In this document: positions 49,938-58,720 of the stretch, in pieces
How the letters are laid out: the number at the start of each line of letters is the position of its first letter
How positions within the stretch are numbered: the stretch's first letter is position 1
Assembly (NCBI RefSeq): GCF_001895005.1
Contig: NZ_BCXH01000024.1
Location: 22,552 to 86,551, forward strand
Reading direction: 5' to 3'
Length of the DNA stretch: 64,000 nt
Origin: Rhodococcus yunnanensis NBRC 103083
GTDB lineage: Bacteria; Actinomycetota; Actinomycetes; Mycobacteriales; Mycobacteriaceae
Notes under the pieces: generated by a model
Databases searched by the model: none
What the model was told of the DNA's origin: nothing
What the model saw: only the letters and a program-made list of their open reading frames with translations
Translations under genes and position numbers: made by a program

Positions 49938-51145
49938 CGTACGAGGTACTCGCGCAGTCGGGGCAGGGCGCAGGCGTTCCGATCCGGGAGTTGCTGCTCG
50001 TATTCCTGACGGCCGCGGTCATCACGTTCCTCGCGACGGGCGGCGTTCGCGTCGCCGCCATCCGGTTCGGCGCCGTCGCAGCTCCTCGCGAACGCGACGT
50101 GCACGTCACGCCGACTCCGCGCCTCGGCGGCACCGGTATGTATCTCGGGATGCTCGTCGCGTTGTTGTTCGCCTCGCAGCTACCGGCGCTGGCACGCGGA
50201 TTCGACCCCGAGTACTCCCAGGACGTGCCTGCGGCGCTGGTGGCAGGATTCGTCATCGTCGGCGTCGGCATCATCGACGACCGGTGGGGCCTGGACGCGC
50301 TCACCAAGTTCGTCGGGCAGGTGACGGCCGCGGGCGTACTCGTCGTGATGGGTGTGAGCTGGTACATCATCTACGTCCCGTGGTCCGACGGCGGCAAGAC
50401 CGTCGTCCTCGACCAGCTGCAGGCAGGTCTTGTCACCGTGCTCGTGACGGTGGTGATGGTCAATGCGATGAACTTCGTCGACGGCCTCGACGGTCTCGCC
50501 GCCGGGCTCGGTCTGATCGCGTCCATCGCGATCTGTGTCTTCTCGGTCGGGCTTCTGCACGAGCAGGGCGGGGACGTCGGCATCTACCCGCCGACGGTCA
50601 TCGCCGCTGCGCTCGCGGGCGCGTGTCTCGGTTTCCTTCCGCACAATTTCCAACCGGCGCGGATATTCATGGGGGATTCCGGATCCATGCTCATCGGGCT
50701 GATGCTGGCGACGGTGTCCACGAGCGCATCGGGTCGGATTCCACTGGTCGCATACGGTCCCCGCGACCTGTTGGGACTGCTCTCGCCGATCCTGCTCGTC
50801 GGCGCGGTCATGTTCATCCCGATGCTCGATCTGCTGCTCGCGGTGATTCGACGCACACGGGCCGGTCGAAGCCCGTTCAGTCCGGACAAGATGCACCTGC
50901 ATCACCGACTGCTGCAGATCGGCCATTCGCACCGCCGGGTCGTTCTTGTCATCTACCTGTGGGTGGGTGTTCTCGCGTTCGGTGCCGTCGGTTCCTCGTT
51001 GATCGATCGACGCATCGTGGTCCTTCTCGTCGCAGCAGGCCTCGTGTTCGCCCTGGTGGTGACGGCTGTGCCGTCGATCAAGCTCGATATGGCTCGCCAA
51101 CGTAGAAGGTCGGGTTCGGGTGGCCGACGAGGCCGTCGGAGCTGA
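49934..51145 (+). CDS. wecA: Undecaprenyl-phosphate GlcNAc-1-phosphate transferase (WecA/Rfe)
   Basis: A polytopic membrane enzyme of 403 residues that starts the lipid-linked sugar chain for arabinogalactan attachment to peptidoglycan. About eleven hydrophobic segments are visible. Family motifs: TPRLGGTGMYLG, GIIDDRWGLDALTKFVGQ (the DD metal site), NAMNFVDGLDGLAAGLG, FMGDSGSMLIG and the loop DKMHLHHRLLQIGHSHRRV. The last 20 residues are basic. Position between the tsaC/glyA genes and the ATP synthase operon is that of M. tuberculosis rfe (Rv1302). Confidence 0.95.
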   Translation: MTYEVLAQSGQGAGVPIRELLLVFLTAAVITFLATGGVRVAAIRFGAVAAPRERDVHVTPTPRLGGTGMYLGMLVALLFASQLPALARGFDPEYSQDVPAALVAGFVIVGVGIIDDRWGLDALTKFVGQVTAAGVLVVMGVSWYIIYVPWSDGGKTVVLDQLQAGLVTVLVTVVMVNAMNFVDGLDGLAAGLGLIASIAICVFSVGLLHEQGGDVGIYPPTVIAAALAGACLGFLPHNFQPARIFMGDSGSMLIGLMLATVSTSASGRIPLVAYGPRDLLGLLSPILLVGAVMFIPMLDLLLAVIRRTRAGRSPFSPDKMHLHHRLLQIGHSHRRVVLVIYLWVGVLAFGAVGSSLIDRRIVVLLVAAGLVFALVVTAVPSIKLDMARQRRRSGSGGRRGRRS

Positions 51146-51162
51146 ACTCGGACATGGCTGGG

Positions 51163-51168
51163 TAGTCT
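51163..51168 (+). promoter_or_regulatory. -10 element of a probable leaderless promoter (atpI)
   Basis: TAGTCT fits TAnnnT and lies 8 bp before the GTG at 51177. This supports that GTG as the start of the AtpI-type gene and a transcript without a 5' leader. Confidence 0.4.
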
Positions 51169-51176
51169 GTGCGTCT

Positions 51177-51629
51177 GTGAGCTTCTCTCCTGCGCCAGTG
51201 CCCGATCAATCCGACGCGATGCGCGCTGCCGTTCGCTACGGCGTCATCGGTCTGGTGGTGCTCGCAGTTCTGGGTGCCGTCGTCGCGACCCTGGTCGCGG
51301 GCCTGCCCGGTCTGTGGGGAGCGCTCATCGGCGCCGCGCTCGGCGGAGGATTCATCCTCACGACCGCGCTGTCGATCTCGTTGACCTCGAAGTTTCCGCC
51401 GACCATGGCCGGTGCTGTTCTACTCGGAGGCTGGATCGTCAAGATGCTGCTCGCCGTGGTGGTTCTCGCGGTTCTCAAGGACATGGATTTCTACAGCAAG
51501 AAGGCGCTGGCTCTGGTCGTCGTCGCGGCACTGGTTCTGGTTCTCGGTGCGGAGGTGTTCGGGGTCGTGCGCACCAAGGCCCCGTACGTCGACGAGCCGC
51601 CGAGACCGACCGACTCCGACGAAAAGTAG
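51177..51629 (+). CDS. atpI: AtpI-like membrane protein (Rv1303-like)
   Basis: A 150-residue protein with four hydrophobic helices (from VRYGVIGLVVLAVLGAVVATLV to ALALVVVAALVLVLGAEVFGVV) and short polar ends. Position between wecA and atpB and the four-helix pattern identify the AtpI-type protein that helps c-ring assembly in some bacteria. The frame is open from 51120 and overlaps wecA, but the GTG at 51177, behind a TAGTCT element, starts at the natural SFSPAPVPDQSDAMRAAV. Sequence divergence in this family is large, so function is inferred from context. Confidence 0.8.
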   Translation: MSFSPAPVPDQSDAMRAAVRYGVIGLVVLAVLGAVVATLVAGLPGLWGALIGAALGGGFILTTALSISLTSKFPPTMAGAVLLGGWIVKMLLAVVVLAVLKDMDFYSKKALALVVVAALVLVLGAEVFGVVRTKAPYVDEPPRPTDSDEK

Positions 51630-51690
51630 TACGACAGCCTGTCGTAATCGGTAAAGAAGTAGCCCCACCTACACAACGTCGTAGTTGTGT
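51630..51690 (+). promoter_or_regulatory. Two hairpins in the atpI-atpB leader
   Basis: TACGACA-gcc-TGTCGTA (51630-51646) begins directly at the atpI stop, and ACACAAC-gtcgta-GTTGTGT (51671-51690) follows. The region 51630-51970 is 341 bp long, has no coding frame I support and probably holds the atpB promoter and leader. The hairpins may attenuate read-through from atpI. Confidence 0.4.
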
Positions 51691-51970
51691 TGATAAAGTT
51701 CCGACCAAGTAAGGGTCCGACTGACGCGAATGCGACATTTCGCATGCGGGAGGCACCTTGCAGGTAACCGAAGTCGCGTGAGTTTCCTTACAGGCGCGGC
51801 CCAGAAGTTACCGAGTCGACGTGAGTCGCCGACACCCGACAGACGCTGGCCGACGAAAATCCGGCCTCAGCTGCTGACGACCTCGAGCCGATATCGTCGA
51901 CTTGATAGATCGTCAATGTCCGATCGAACCGCAGTCTTAGCCGTCTGCGGCCCGAACACGGGAGAGACCG

Positions 51971-52762
51971 CTGAGCGTCACCAACCTGGCCGCGGAGTTC
52001 CATCCGCCGTCACTATCCGACTTCTTTCCTCCCGCTGTGTTGTTCGAGGGCACCCCCTTCGAACTCGACCGGCTCATGCTGATTCGCATCCTGATGAGCG
52101 TCGTGTTGGTCGTGCTGTTCGCAGTCGCCATGCGCAGCCCGAAGGTCGTACCGCGTGGTCTTCAGAACTGCGTCGAGTACCTCCTCGATTTCGTCAAGAT
52201 CCAGATCGCCGACGAGATTCTCGGTAAGGAACAGGGCAGGCGCTTCCTGCCGATCATCATGACGATCTTCTTCGCCGTGCTGTTCATGAATCTCTCCGGA
52301 ATCATCCCGTTCCTGAACATCTCGCCCAACGCTCGAATCGGCATGCCGATCGTCCTGGCGGCCATCGCGTACGTGACGTTCAACTACGTGGGTATCAAGA
52401 AGTACGGATTCTTCAAGTACGTCAAGAGCAGCGTCGTCGTACCCGACGTGCCCGTTGCGCTTCACATCATCCTGATTCCGATCGAGTTCATCTCGACCTT
52501 CATCCTTCGGCCGTTCACGCTCACCGTGCGTCTCATGGCCAACATGCTGGCGGGCCACCTCATGCTCGTGCTGTTCTTCAGCGCGACCCAGTTCTTCTTC
52601 TTCCAGGCAGCTGCAGGGATGAAGATCTTCGGCATCTTCTCCCTCGCCGCCGGGTTCGGTTTCACGCTGTTCGAGATGCTGGTCATCGGCCTGCAGGCGT
52701 ACGTGTTCGCGCTGCTGACCGCCGTCTACATCGACCTCGCGTTGCACGCCGACTCGCACTAG
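51971..52762 (+). CDS. atpB: ATP synthase Fo subunit a, apparent CTG start
   Basis: The proton-channel subunit, with six or seven membrane helices. The essential Arg is in FILRPFTLTVRLMANMLAGHL, and the C-terminus ends ALLTAVYIDLALHADSH. The first ATG/GTG in frame is 52037, which would give 241 residues. Coding-type sequence continues upstream without a stop to CTG 51971 and reads SVTNLAAEFHPPSLSDFFPPAV, a normal N-terminus for Rhodococcus-type AtpB, with GGGAGAG four bases before the CTG. I therefore place the start at CTG 51971 (263 residues). First gene of the atpBEFHAGDC operon. Confidence 0.92.
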   Translation: MSVTNLAAEFHPPSLSDFFPPAVLFEGTPFELDRLMLIRILMSVVLVVLFAVAMRSPKVVPRGLQNCVEYLLDFVKIQIADEILGKEQGRRFLPIIMTIFFAVLFMNLSGIIPFLNISPNARIGMPIVLAAIAYVTFNYVGIKKYGFFKYVKSSVVVPDVPVALHIILIPIEFISTFILRPFTLTVRLMANMLAGHLMLVLFFSATQFFFFQAAAGMKIFGIFSLAAGFGFTLFEMLVIGLQAYVFALLTAVYIDLALHADSH

Positions 52763-52843
52763 ACCGCTCGACCCCCCGCACCACAGATCGACCTGACCCA
52801 CACACCGCCCGGTGGTGGGCAACAGAAAGGGAACGGAAAACCA

Positions 52844-53092
52844 ATGAGCCTCGCGTACCTGGCACAGGAAACGACCAGCACGGTGACCGGCGCTGGATAC
52901 GGTGCAATCGGCTACGGCCTCGCTGCGATCGGCCCCGGCATCGGTGTAGGCATCGTGGTCGGTAAGGCCATCGAGGGCATCGCCCGTCAGCCTGAGCTCC
53001 AGGGCACCATCCGTACCAACATGTTCCTCGGCATCGCGTTCACCGAAGCGCTCGCGCTGATCGGTATCGTCGCCGGCTTCCTGTTCGGTTAA
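52844..53092 (+). CDS. atpE: ATP synthase Fo subunit c
   Basis: The 82-residue c subunit that forms the proton-driven ring. Two membrane helices are joined by the polar loop ARQPELQGT. The proton-carrying carboxylate is Glu68 in GIAFTEALALIG. The first helix has the Gly-rich GPGIGVGIVVG. In mycobacteria this subunit is the target of bedaquiline, and the sequence around Glu68 differs clearly from the mycobacterial one. The ATG follows AAAGGGAACGG. Confidence 0.96.
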   Translation: MSLAYLAQETTSTVTGAGYGAIGYGLAAIGPGIGVGIVVGKAIEGIARQPELQGTIRTNMFLGIAFTEALALIGIVAGFLFG

Positions 53093-53099
53093 TCACGAC

Positions 53100-53663
53100 A
53101 TGGCAACCAACATCGCGTTATTGGCCGCGGAAGAGGGAGAGAAGATCAACCCTCTCCTCCCCGCGACATACGACATCGTGTGGTCTGCGATCTGCATCGC
53201 TGTCATCGGCTTCGTCTTCTGGAAGTACATCCTTCCGAAGTTCCAAGAAGTCATGGCGCAACGAAGCGAACTGATCGAGGGCGGCATCAAGAGGGCCGAA
53301 GAAGCGCAGGTAGAAGCCAAGGCTGCTCTCGAGCAGTACCAGAAGCAGCTCGCCGACGCTCGATCCGAGGCCGCGCAGATCCGTGAGGAAGCGCGTACTC
53401 AGGGTCAGGCCATTCTCGCCGAAATGAAGACGAAGGCGCAGGAAGAAAGCGACCGGATCGTGGCCGCAGGCCACAGTCAGCTCGTCGCGCAGCGTCAGCA
53501 GATCGTCACGGAACTTCGTGGCGACCTCGGACGCACGGCAGTGGAGCTCGCCGAAAAGGTCATCGGAGAGCAGTTGTCCGACGAGGCGAAGCGCGCAGGC
53601 TCGATCGACCGCTTCCTGAGCGAACTCGACTCCGTCACGGCTGACTCTGCAGCCGGAAAGTGA
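53100..53663 (+). CDS. atpF: ATP synthase Fo subunit b
   Basis: A 187-residue stator subunit. One N-terminal membrane helix (YDIVWSAICIAVIGFVFWKYIL) is followed by a long charged helix (EVMAQRSELIEGGIKRAEEAQVEAKAALEQYQKQLADAR...), which dimerises and reaches to F1. It is separated from atpH by 7 bp, so b and delta are separate proteins here; in Mycobacterium a second b-like domain is fused to delta. Confidence 0.95.
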   Translation: MATNIALLAAEEGEKINPLLPATYDIVWSAICIAVIGFVFWKYILPKFQEVMAQRSELIEGGIKRAEEAQVEAKAALEQYQKQLADARSEAAQIREEARTQGQAILAEMKTKAQEESDRIVAAGHSQLVAQRQQIVTELRGDLGRTAVELAEKVIGEQLSDEAKRAGSIDRFLSELDSVTADSAAGK

Positions 53664-53670
53664 GATAACC

Positions 53671-54498
53671 ATGTACGCAACTTCTCGTGAGGCTCTTGCC
53701 CGCACGCGTTCGGTTGCGAACGACGCACTCGGGGCTGCGCCGGCAGGGCAAGCAACTGCTGCTGCCGCGCAGACCGGAGCCGAGCTCTTCGCGGTCGTGG
53801 AGACCCTCGACGGGCAGCGCACGTTGCGTACCGCGCTGGCCGACTCGTCCGTCTCCGCCGAACGCCGCAGTGCGCTCGCGGCGGAACTGTTCGCGGGTCA
53901 GGTCTCCGAGATCACTGCGAAGATCCTGAAGAGTGCGGTTTCGGAGAGTTGGTCCAAGGCATCGGATCTGCTGAACTCCCTGGTCGATCTCGGTCGCGAA
54001 TCTCTTCTTCGTGCCGCAGCCGATCAGGATCAGCTCGATACCGTCGAGGACGAGCTCTTCCGCCTCGGGCGGATCGTGGCAGCGAACCCTCAGCTCGAGC
54101 AGGCACTGTCGGATCTCGGCAAGCCGGTTCAGGCCAAGCGTGAGCTTCTCGGACGCCTGCTGTACGGCAAGGTGACTGCGGTCACCGAGGCACTGGCGAT
54201 CCAAACGGTCAGCCGTCTGCGCAAGTCGGCACCCGCCGACGCGCTCGACGAACTGGCAGGATTGGCGGCGCAGGTCCGCGACCGAGCAGTCGCACACGTG
54301 CGTAGCGCGGCGCCGCTCAGCGACAGTCAGCTCGAGAAGCTGACTGCAACATTGACGCGGACGTACGGCAAGCCCGTGACCGTGCACGTCGAGGTCGATA
54401 CCGAACTGCTCAGCGGACTCGTGGTCCGGATAGGCGACGAGGTCATCGACGGTAGTGGGGCAGGCCGCCTCGCTGCATTGCGAAGGACCCTCAAGTAG
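53671..54498 (+). CDS. atpH: ATP synthase F1 subunit delta
   Basis: A 275-residue delta subunit linking the stator to F1. This is the long actinobacterial form; the E. coli protein has 177 residues. The C-terminal region AAPLSDSQLEKLTATLTRTYGKPVTVHVEVDTELLSGLVVRIGDEVIDGS is the OSCP/delta signature. No b-type membrane helix is fused to its N-terminus. The ATG at 53671 is 7 bp after atpF. Confidence 0.95.
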   Translation: MYATSREALARTRSVANDALGAAPAGQATAAAAQTGAELFAVVETLDGQRTLRTALADSSVSAERRSALAAELFAGQVSEITAKILKSAVSESWSKASDLLNSLVDLGRESLLRAAADQDQLDTVEDELFRLGRIVAANPQLEQALSDLGKPVQAKRELLGRLLYGKVTAVTEALAIQTVSRLRKSAPADALDELAGLAAQVRDRAVAHVRSAAPLSDSQLEKLTATLTRTYGKPVTVHVEVDTELLSGLVVRIGDEVIDGSGAGRLAALRRTLK

Positions 54499-54589
54499 TC
54501 CGAGTACGGACACCACAGTCTCCCGATACACGTTTCCAAACTGCGAAGCGTTTGATACCGCGATCATTGAAGGAAGAGCAGGAAAAAAT

Positions 54590-56233
54590 ATGGCGGAGCT
54601 GACGATCTCCTCCGACGAGATCCGTAGCGCGATCGAGAACTTCACCGCGAGCTACTCACCGGAGTCCTCCCGCGAGGAGGTCGGCACGGTTACCGACACG
54701 AGCGACGGAATCGCCCACGTGTCCGGTCTTCCGTCGGCGATGTCCAACGAGCTGCTGGAATTCCCCGGCGGCGTTCTCGGTGTTGCGCTCAACCTGGATG
54801 CCACCGAGATCGGTGCCGTCATCCTCGGTGACTACGAGCACATCGAAGAAGGCCAGGAAGTCAAGCGGACCGGGGACGTTCTGTCCGTGCCGGTCGGCGA
54901 CGGTTACCTCGGCCGCGTCGTCAACCCACTGGGACTTCCCATCGACGGCCTCGGCGACATCGAGTCCTCGGAGAACCGCGCTCTCGAGCTGCAGGCTGCT
55001 TCGGTGCTCGAGCGTCAGCCCGTCGAGGAGCCACTGCAGACCGGCATCAAGGCCATCGACGCGATGACCCCGATCGGCCGCGGCCAGCGCCAGCTCATCA
55101 TCGGTGACCGCAAGACGGGCAAGACCGCCGTCTGCATCGACGCAATCCTGAACCAGAAGGCCAACTGGGAGTCGGGCGACGAGAACAAGCAGGTTCGCTG
55201 CATCTACGTTGCCATCGGCCAGAAGGGCTCCACGATCGCAGGCGTCAAGGCTGCGCTCGAAGAGCAGGGTGCACTCGAGTACACGACCATCGTCGCGGCT
55301 CCCGCATCCGATTCTGCCGGCTTCAAGTGGCTCGCTCCGTACACCGGCTCGGCCATCGGCCAGCACTGGATGTACCAGGGCAAACACGTTCTCATCGTGT
55401 TCGACGACCTGACCAAGCAGGCCGAGGCGTACCGCGCCATCTCGCTGCTGCTGCGTCGCCCGCCGGGCCGCGAGGCATACCCCGGTGACGTCTTCTACTT
55501 GCACTCCCGTCTGCTGGAGCGCTCGGCCAAGCTGTCCGACGCGCTCGGTGGCGGATCGCTGACGGCTCTGCCGATCATCGAGACCAAGGCCAACGACGTC
55601 TCCGCGTACATCCCGACCAACGTCATCTCGATCACCGACGGTCAGGTCTTCCTCGAGTCCGACCTCTTCAACAAGGGTGTTCGGCCTGCCATCAACGTCG
55701 GTATCTCGGTCTCCCGAGTCGGTGGCGCAGCGCAGACCAAGGGCATGAAGAAGGTCTCCGGTTCGCTGCGTCTCGAACTTGCTCAGTACCGCGAGCTCGA
55801 AGCGTTCTCGGCGTTCGCATCGGACCTCGACTCCGCGTCGAAGGCTCAGCTCGAGCGCGGCGCACGCCTCGTCGAGCTGCTGAAGCAGGATCAGTACTCA
55901 CCGGTGGCCGTCGAGGACCAGATCATCTCGATCTACCTTGCAGGCCAGGGCACCTACGACTCGGTTCCCGTCGCCGACGTTCGTCGCTTCGAGTCCGAGC
56001 TGCTCGAGGATCTGCACCGCAACGCGGGTGAGATCTACGAGACCATCGCCGGTGGCAAGGCTCTCGACGACGCCACCATCGACAAGCTGAAGGCAGCGAC
56101 CGAGAAGTTCAAGGCAGGCTTCCTCGACTCCGAGGGCAACCGCGTCGTGAACGAGGCAGAGGCGGACACGCTCAACCCGGACGAGGTCAGCCAGGAGCAG
56201 GTCAACGTCACTCGCAAGACAGTCAGCAAGTAG
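54590..56233 (+). CDS. atpA: ATP synthase F1 subunit alpha
   Basis: The 547-residue non-catalytic nucleotide-binding subunit. The P-loop is GDRKTGKTAV near residue 172; ISVSRVGGAAQTKGMKKVSGSLRLELAQYRELEAF is the ATPase alpha signature. A C-terminal extension (SEGNRVVNEAEADTLNPDEVSQEQVNVTRKTVSK) of about 30 residues is shared with mycobacteria and others, where it restrains ATP hydrolysis. The ATG at 54590 is preceded by GGAAAAA and fits the family; the upstream frame overlaps atpH. Confidence 0.97.
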   Translation: MAELTISSDEIRSAIENFTASYSPESSREEVGTVTDTSDGIAHVSGLPSAMSNELLEFPGGVLGVALNLDATEIGAVILGDYEHIEEGQEVKRTGDVLSVPVGDGYLGRVVNPLGLPIDGLGDIESSENRALELQAASVLERQPVEEPLQTGIKAIDAMTPIGRGQRQLIIGDRKTGKTAVCIDAILNQKANWESGDENKQVRCIYVAIGQKGSTIAGVKAALEEQGALEYTTIVAAPASDSAGFKWLAPYTGSAIGQHWMYQGKHVLIVFDDLTKQAEAYRAISLLLRRPPGREAYPGDVFYLHSRLLERSAKLSDALGGGSLTALPIIETKANDVSAYIPTNVISITDGQVFLESDLFNKGVRPAINVGISVSRVGGAAQTKGMKKVSGSLRLELAQYRELEAFSAFASDLDSASKAQLERGARLVELLKQDQYSPVAVEDQIISIYLAGQGTYDSVPVADVRRFESELLEDLHRNAGEIYETIAGGKALDDATIDKLKAATEKFKAGFLDSEGNRVVNEAEADTLNPDEVSQEQVNVTRKTVSK

Positions 56234-56287
56234 GTCATCGAGATGCCCAGTGACTTTACGAGTAGAGAAGGGAGCGTGAACAGCTAG

Positions 56288-57262
56288 ATGGCAAGCATTC
56301 TCGAGCTGCGTTCCCGGATCAAGTCGGTCAACTCGACCAAGAAGATCACCAAAGCGCAGGAATTGATCGCCACGTCGCGAATCACCAAGGCGCAGGCCCG
56401 TGTTGCTGCATCCAAGCCGTACGCGGAAGAGATCACCAACGTGCTCTCGGCGTTGGCGAGTGCATCCGGTTCGCTGGATCACCCGCTGCTGAACGAGCGT
56501 GACGAGCCCAAGCGTGCAGCGGTACTGGTTGTCACCAGTGATCGCGGCATGTGCGGCGGGTACAACTCGAACGTGCTCAAGGAAGCAGAAGAGCTGTTCC
56601 AGCTCCTCCGCAAAGAGGGCAAGGACCCGGTCATCTACGTGCTCGGCGCGAAGGGGCTCGGTTACTACACCTTCCGTGAGCGTGACGTGAAGGGTGCCTG
56701 GACTGGCTTCTCGCAGGAACCGGGTTACACCGACGCAGCCAAGGCCAGCAAGCATCTGGTCGAGCTGTTCATGGCGGGATCCGGATCCGAGGTCGACGCA
56801 CCCAACGGTGAAGGCACCGTCGAAGGCGTCGACGAACTGCACATCGTCTACACACGTTTCGTGTCGATGCTGACGCAGAAGCCCGAGGTCCGCCGGATGG
56901 CTCCGCTGGAGATCGCGTACACCGACGAGGAGATCCAGATGGGCGCCGACGCGCTCACCGACTCTCCGTCCGCGTCGGAGGTGCAGGCTCAGTACGATTT
57001 CGAGCCCGAAGCCGGAACTCTCCTGTCGGCTCTGCTGCCGAAGTACATCAGCACGAGGATCTACTCCTCGCTGCTCGATGCGGCTGCGTCCGAGTCGGCC
57101 GCGCGTCGTACCGCCATGAAGGCGGCGACGGACAACGCGAACGAACTGGTCGAGACCCTGAGCCGTCAGGCAAACCAGGCTCGCCAAGCCCAGATCACCC
57201 AGGAAATCAGCGAAATCGTCGGTGGCGCAAACGCGTTGGCTGACAGCGCAGGAAGTGACTAA
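56288..57262 (+). CDS. atpG: ATP synthase F1 subunit gamma
   Basis: The 324-residue rotor shaft. N-terminal ASILELRSRIKSVNSTKKITKAQELIATSRI and C-terminal AARRTAMKAATDNANELVETLSRQANQARQAQITQEISEIVGGANAL form the two-helix coiled coil. DRGMCGGYNSNVLK lies between. An insertion with GSEVDAPNGEGTVEGVDEL is in the position of the gamma loop found in mycobacterial-type enzymes. The ATG is at 56288 after a 54-bp gap. Confidence 0.96.
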   Translation: MASILELRSRIKSVNSTKKITKAQELIATSRITKAQARVAASKPYAEEITNVLSALASASGSLDHPLLNERDEPKRAAVLVVTSDRGMCGGYNSNVLKEAEELFQLLRKEGKDPVIYVLGAKGLGYYTFRERDVKGAWTGFSQEPGYTDAAKASKHLVELFMAGSGSEVDAPNGEGTVEGVDELHIVYTRFVSMLTQKPEVRRMAPLEIAYTDEEIQMGADALTDSPSASEVQAQYDFEPEAGTLLSALLPKYISTRIYSSLLDAAASESAARRTAMKAATDNANELVETLSRQANQARQAQITQEISEIVGGANALADSAGSD

Positions 57263-57265
57263 GCA

Positions 57266-58714
57266 ATGACCGCAGCAGTAGCCCAAGAGAACGCGAGCGG
57301 AGCGGACACACAGTCCGGCCGTGTCGTTCGGGTCATCGGCCCCGTTGTGGACGTCGAGTTCCCGCGCGGCGCGATCCCCGCTCTGTTCAACGCACTCCAC
57401 GCAGAGATCACTCTGCCGACGGTTGCCAAGACCCTGACGCTCGAGGTTGCACAGCACCTCGGCGACAACCTGGTGCGCACCATCTCGATGCAGCCGACCG
57501 ACGGCCTCGTCCGTGGCACCTCGGTGTCCGACACGGGCAAGCCGATCTCGGTTCCCGTCGGCGACGTCGTCAAGGGCCACGTGTTCAACGCCCTCGGTGA
57601 CTGCCTCGACACCCCTGGCCTCGGCCGCGACGGCGAGCAGTGGGGCATCCACCGCAAGCCACCAGCCTTCGATCAGCTCGAAGGCAAGACCGAGATCCTC
57701 GAGACCGGCATCAAGGTCATCGACCTTCTGACCCCGTACGTCAAGGGCGGAAAGATCGGTCTGTTCGGTGGTGCCGGTGTCGGCAAGACCGTTCTCATCC
57801 AGGAAATGATCACCCGTATCGCCCGCGAGTTCTCCGGCACCTCGGTGTTCGCCGGCGTCGGTGAGCGCACTCGTGAGGGCACCGACCTTCACCTCGAGAT
57901 GGAAGAGATGGGCGTCCTCCAGGACACCGCCCTTGTCTTCGGCCAGATGGACGAGCCGCCGGGCACGCGTATGCGCGTCGCCCTGTCCGCGCTGACCATG
58001 GCGGAGTACTTCCGCGATGTGCAGGGCCAGGACGTGCTGCTCTTCATCGACAACATCTTCCGTTTCACGCAGGCAGGTTCGGAGGTGTCGACCCTTCTGG
58101 GACGTATGCCTTCTGCCGTGGGTTACCAGCCGACGCTGGCGGACGAGATGGGTGAGCTCCAGGAGCGCATCACCTCGACCCGTGGACGCTCGATCACCTC
58201 GCTGCAGGCGATCTACGTTCCCGCCGACGACTACACCGACCCGGCGCCTGCAACGACGTTCGCGCACCTCGACGCAACGACCGAGCTTTCGCGTCCGATC
58301 TCGCAGATGGGTATCTACCCCGCTGTGGACCCGCTGAGCTCCACGTCGCGAATTCTCGAGCCCGGCATCGTCGGTGCCGAGCACTTCCGCGTCGCCAACG
58401 AGGTCAAGCGGATCCTGCAGAAGTACAAGGAACTGCAGGACATCATCGCCATCCTCGGTATGGACGAGCTTCAGGAAGAGGACAAGGTTCTGGTCGGTCG
58501 CGCACGTCGCCTCCAGAAGTTCCTCGGCCAGAACTTCATCGTCGCCGAGAAGTTCACCGGTGAAGCAGGCTCGGTCGTGTCGCTCTCGGACACCATCGAG
58601 GCGTTCGACAAGGTCACCAAGGGCGAGTACGACCACCTTCCCGAGCAGGCCTTCAACAGCTGTGGTGGTCTCGACGACGTCGAGGCAGCAGCCAAGAAGA
58701 TGGCCGGAAAGTAG
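57266..58714 (+). CDS. atpD: ATP synthase F1 subunit beta
   Basis: The 482-residue catalytic subunit. The P-loop GGAGVGKTVLIQEM is near residue 168, the catalytic Glu in GERTREGTDL, Walker B in VLLFIDNIFRFTQAGSEVS, and PAVDPLSSTSRIL is the ATPase alpha/beta signature. The C-terminal domain has the DELQEED turn that contacts the gamma shaft. ATG 3 bp after atpG, with atpC 6 bp downstream. Confidence 0.98.
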   Translation: MTAAVAQENASGADTQSGRVVRVIGPVVDVEFPRGAIPALFNALHAEITLPTVAKTLTLEVAQHLGDNLVRTISMQPTDGLVRGTSVSDTGKPISVPVGDVVKGHVFNALGDCLDTPGLGRDGEQWGIHRKPPAFDQLEGKTEILETGIKVIDLLTPYVKGGKIGLFGGAGVGKTVLIQEMITRIAREFSGTSVFAGVGERTREGTDLHLEMEEMGVLQDTALVFGQMDEPPGTRMRVALSALTMAEYFRDVQGQDVLLFIDNIFRFTQAGSEVSTLLGRMPSAVGYQPTLADEMGELQERITSTRGRSITSLQAIYVPADDYTDPAPATTFAHLDATTELSRPISQMGIYPAVDPLSSTSRILEPGIVGAEHFRVANEVKRILQKYKELQDIIAILGMDELQEEDKVLVGRARRLQKFLGQNFIVAEKFTGEAGSVVSLSDTIEAFDKVTKGEYDHLPEQAFNSCGGLDDVEAAAKKMAGK

Positions 58715-58720
58715 CCCGAC

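Noticed and set aside
55898..58636. Open frame of 912 codons antisense to atpA, atpG and atpD
   Set aside because: It is a by-product of codon bias in high-GC genes: three conserved ATP synthase genes occupy the other strand, and the antisense product has no recognisable domain.
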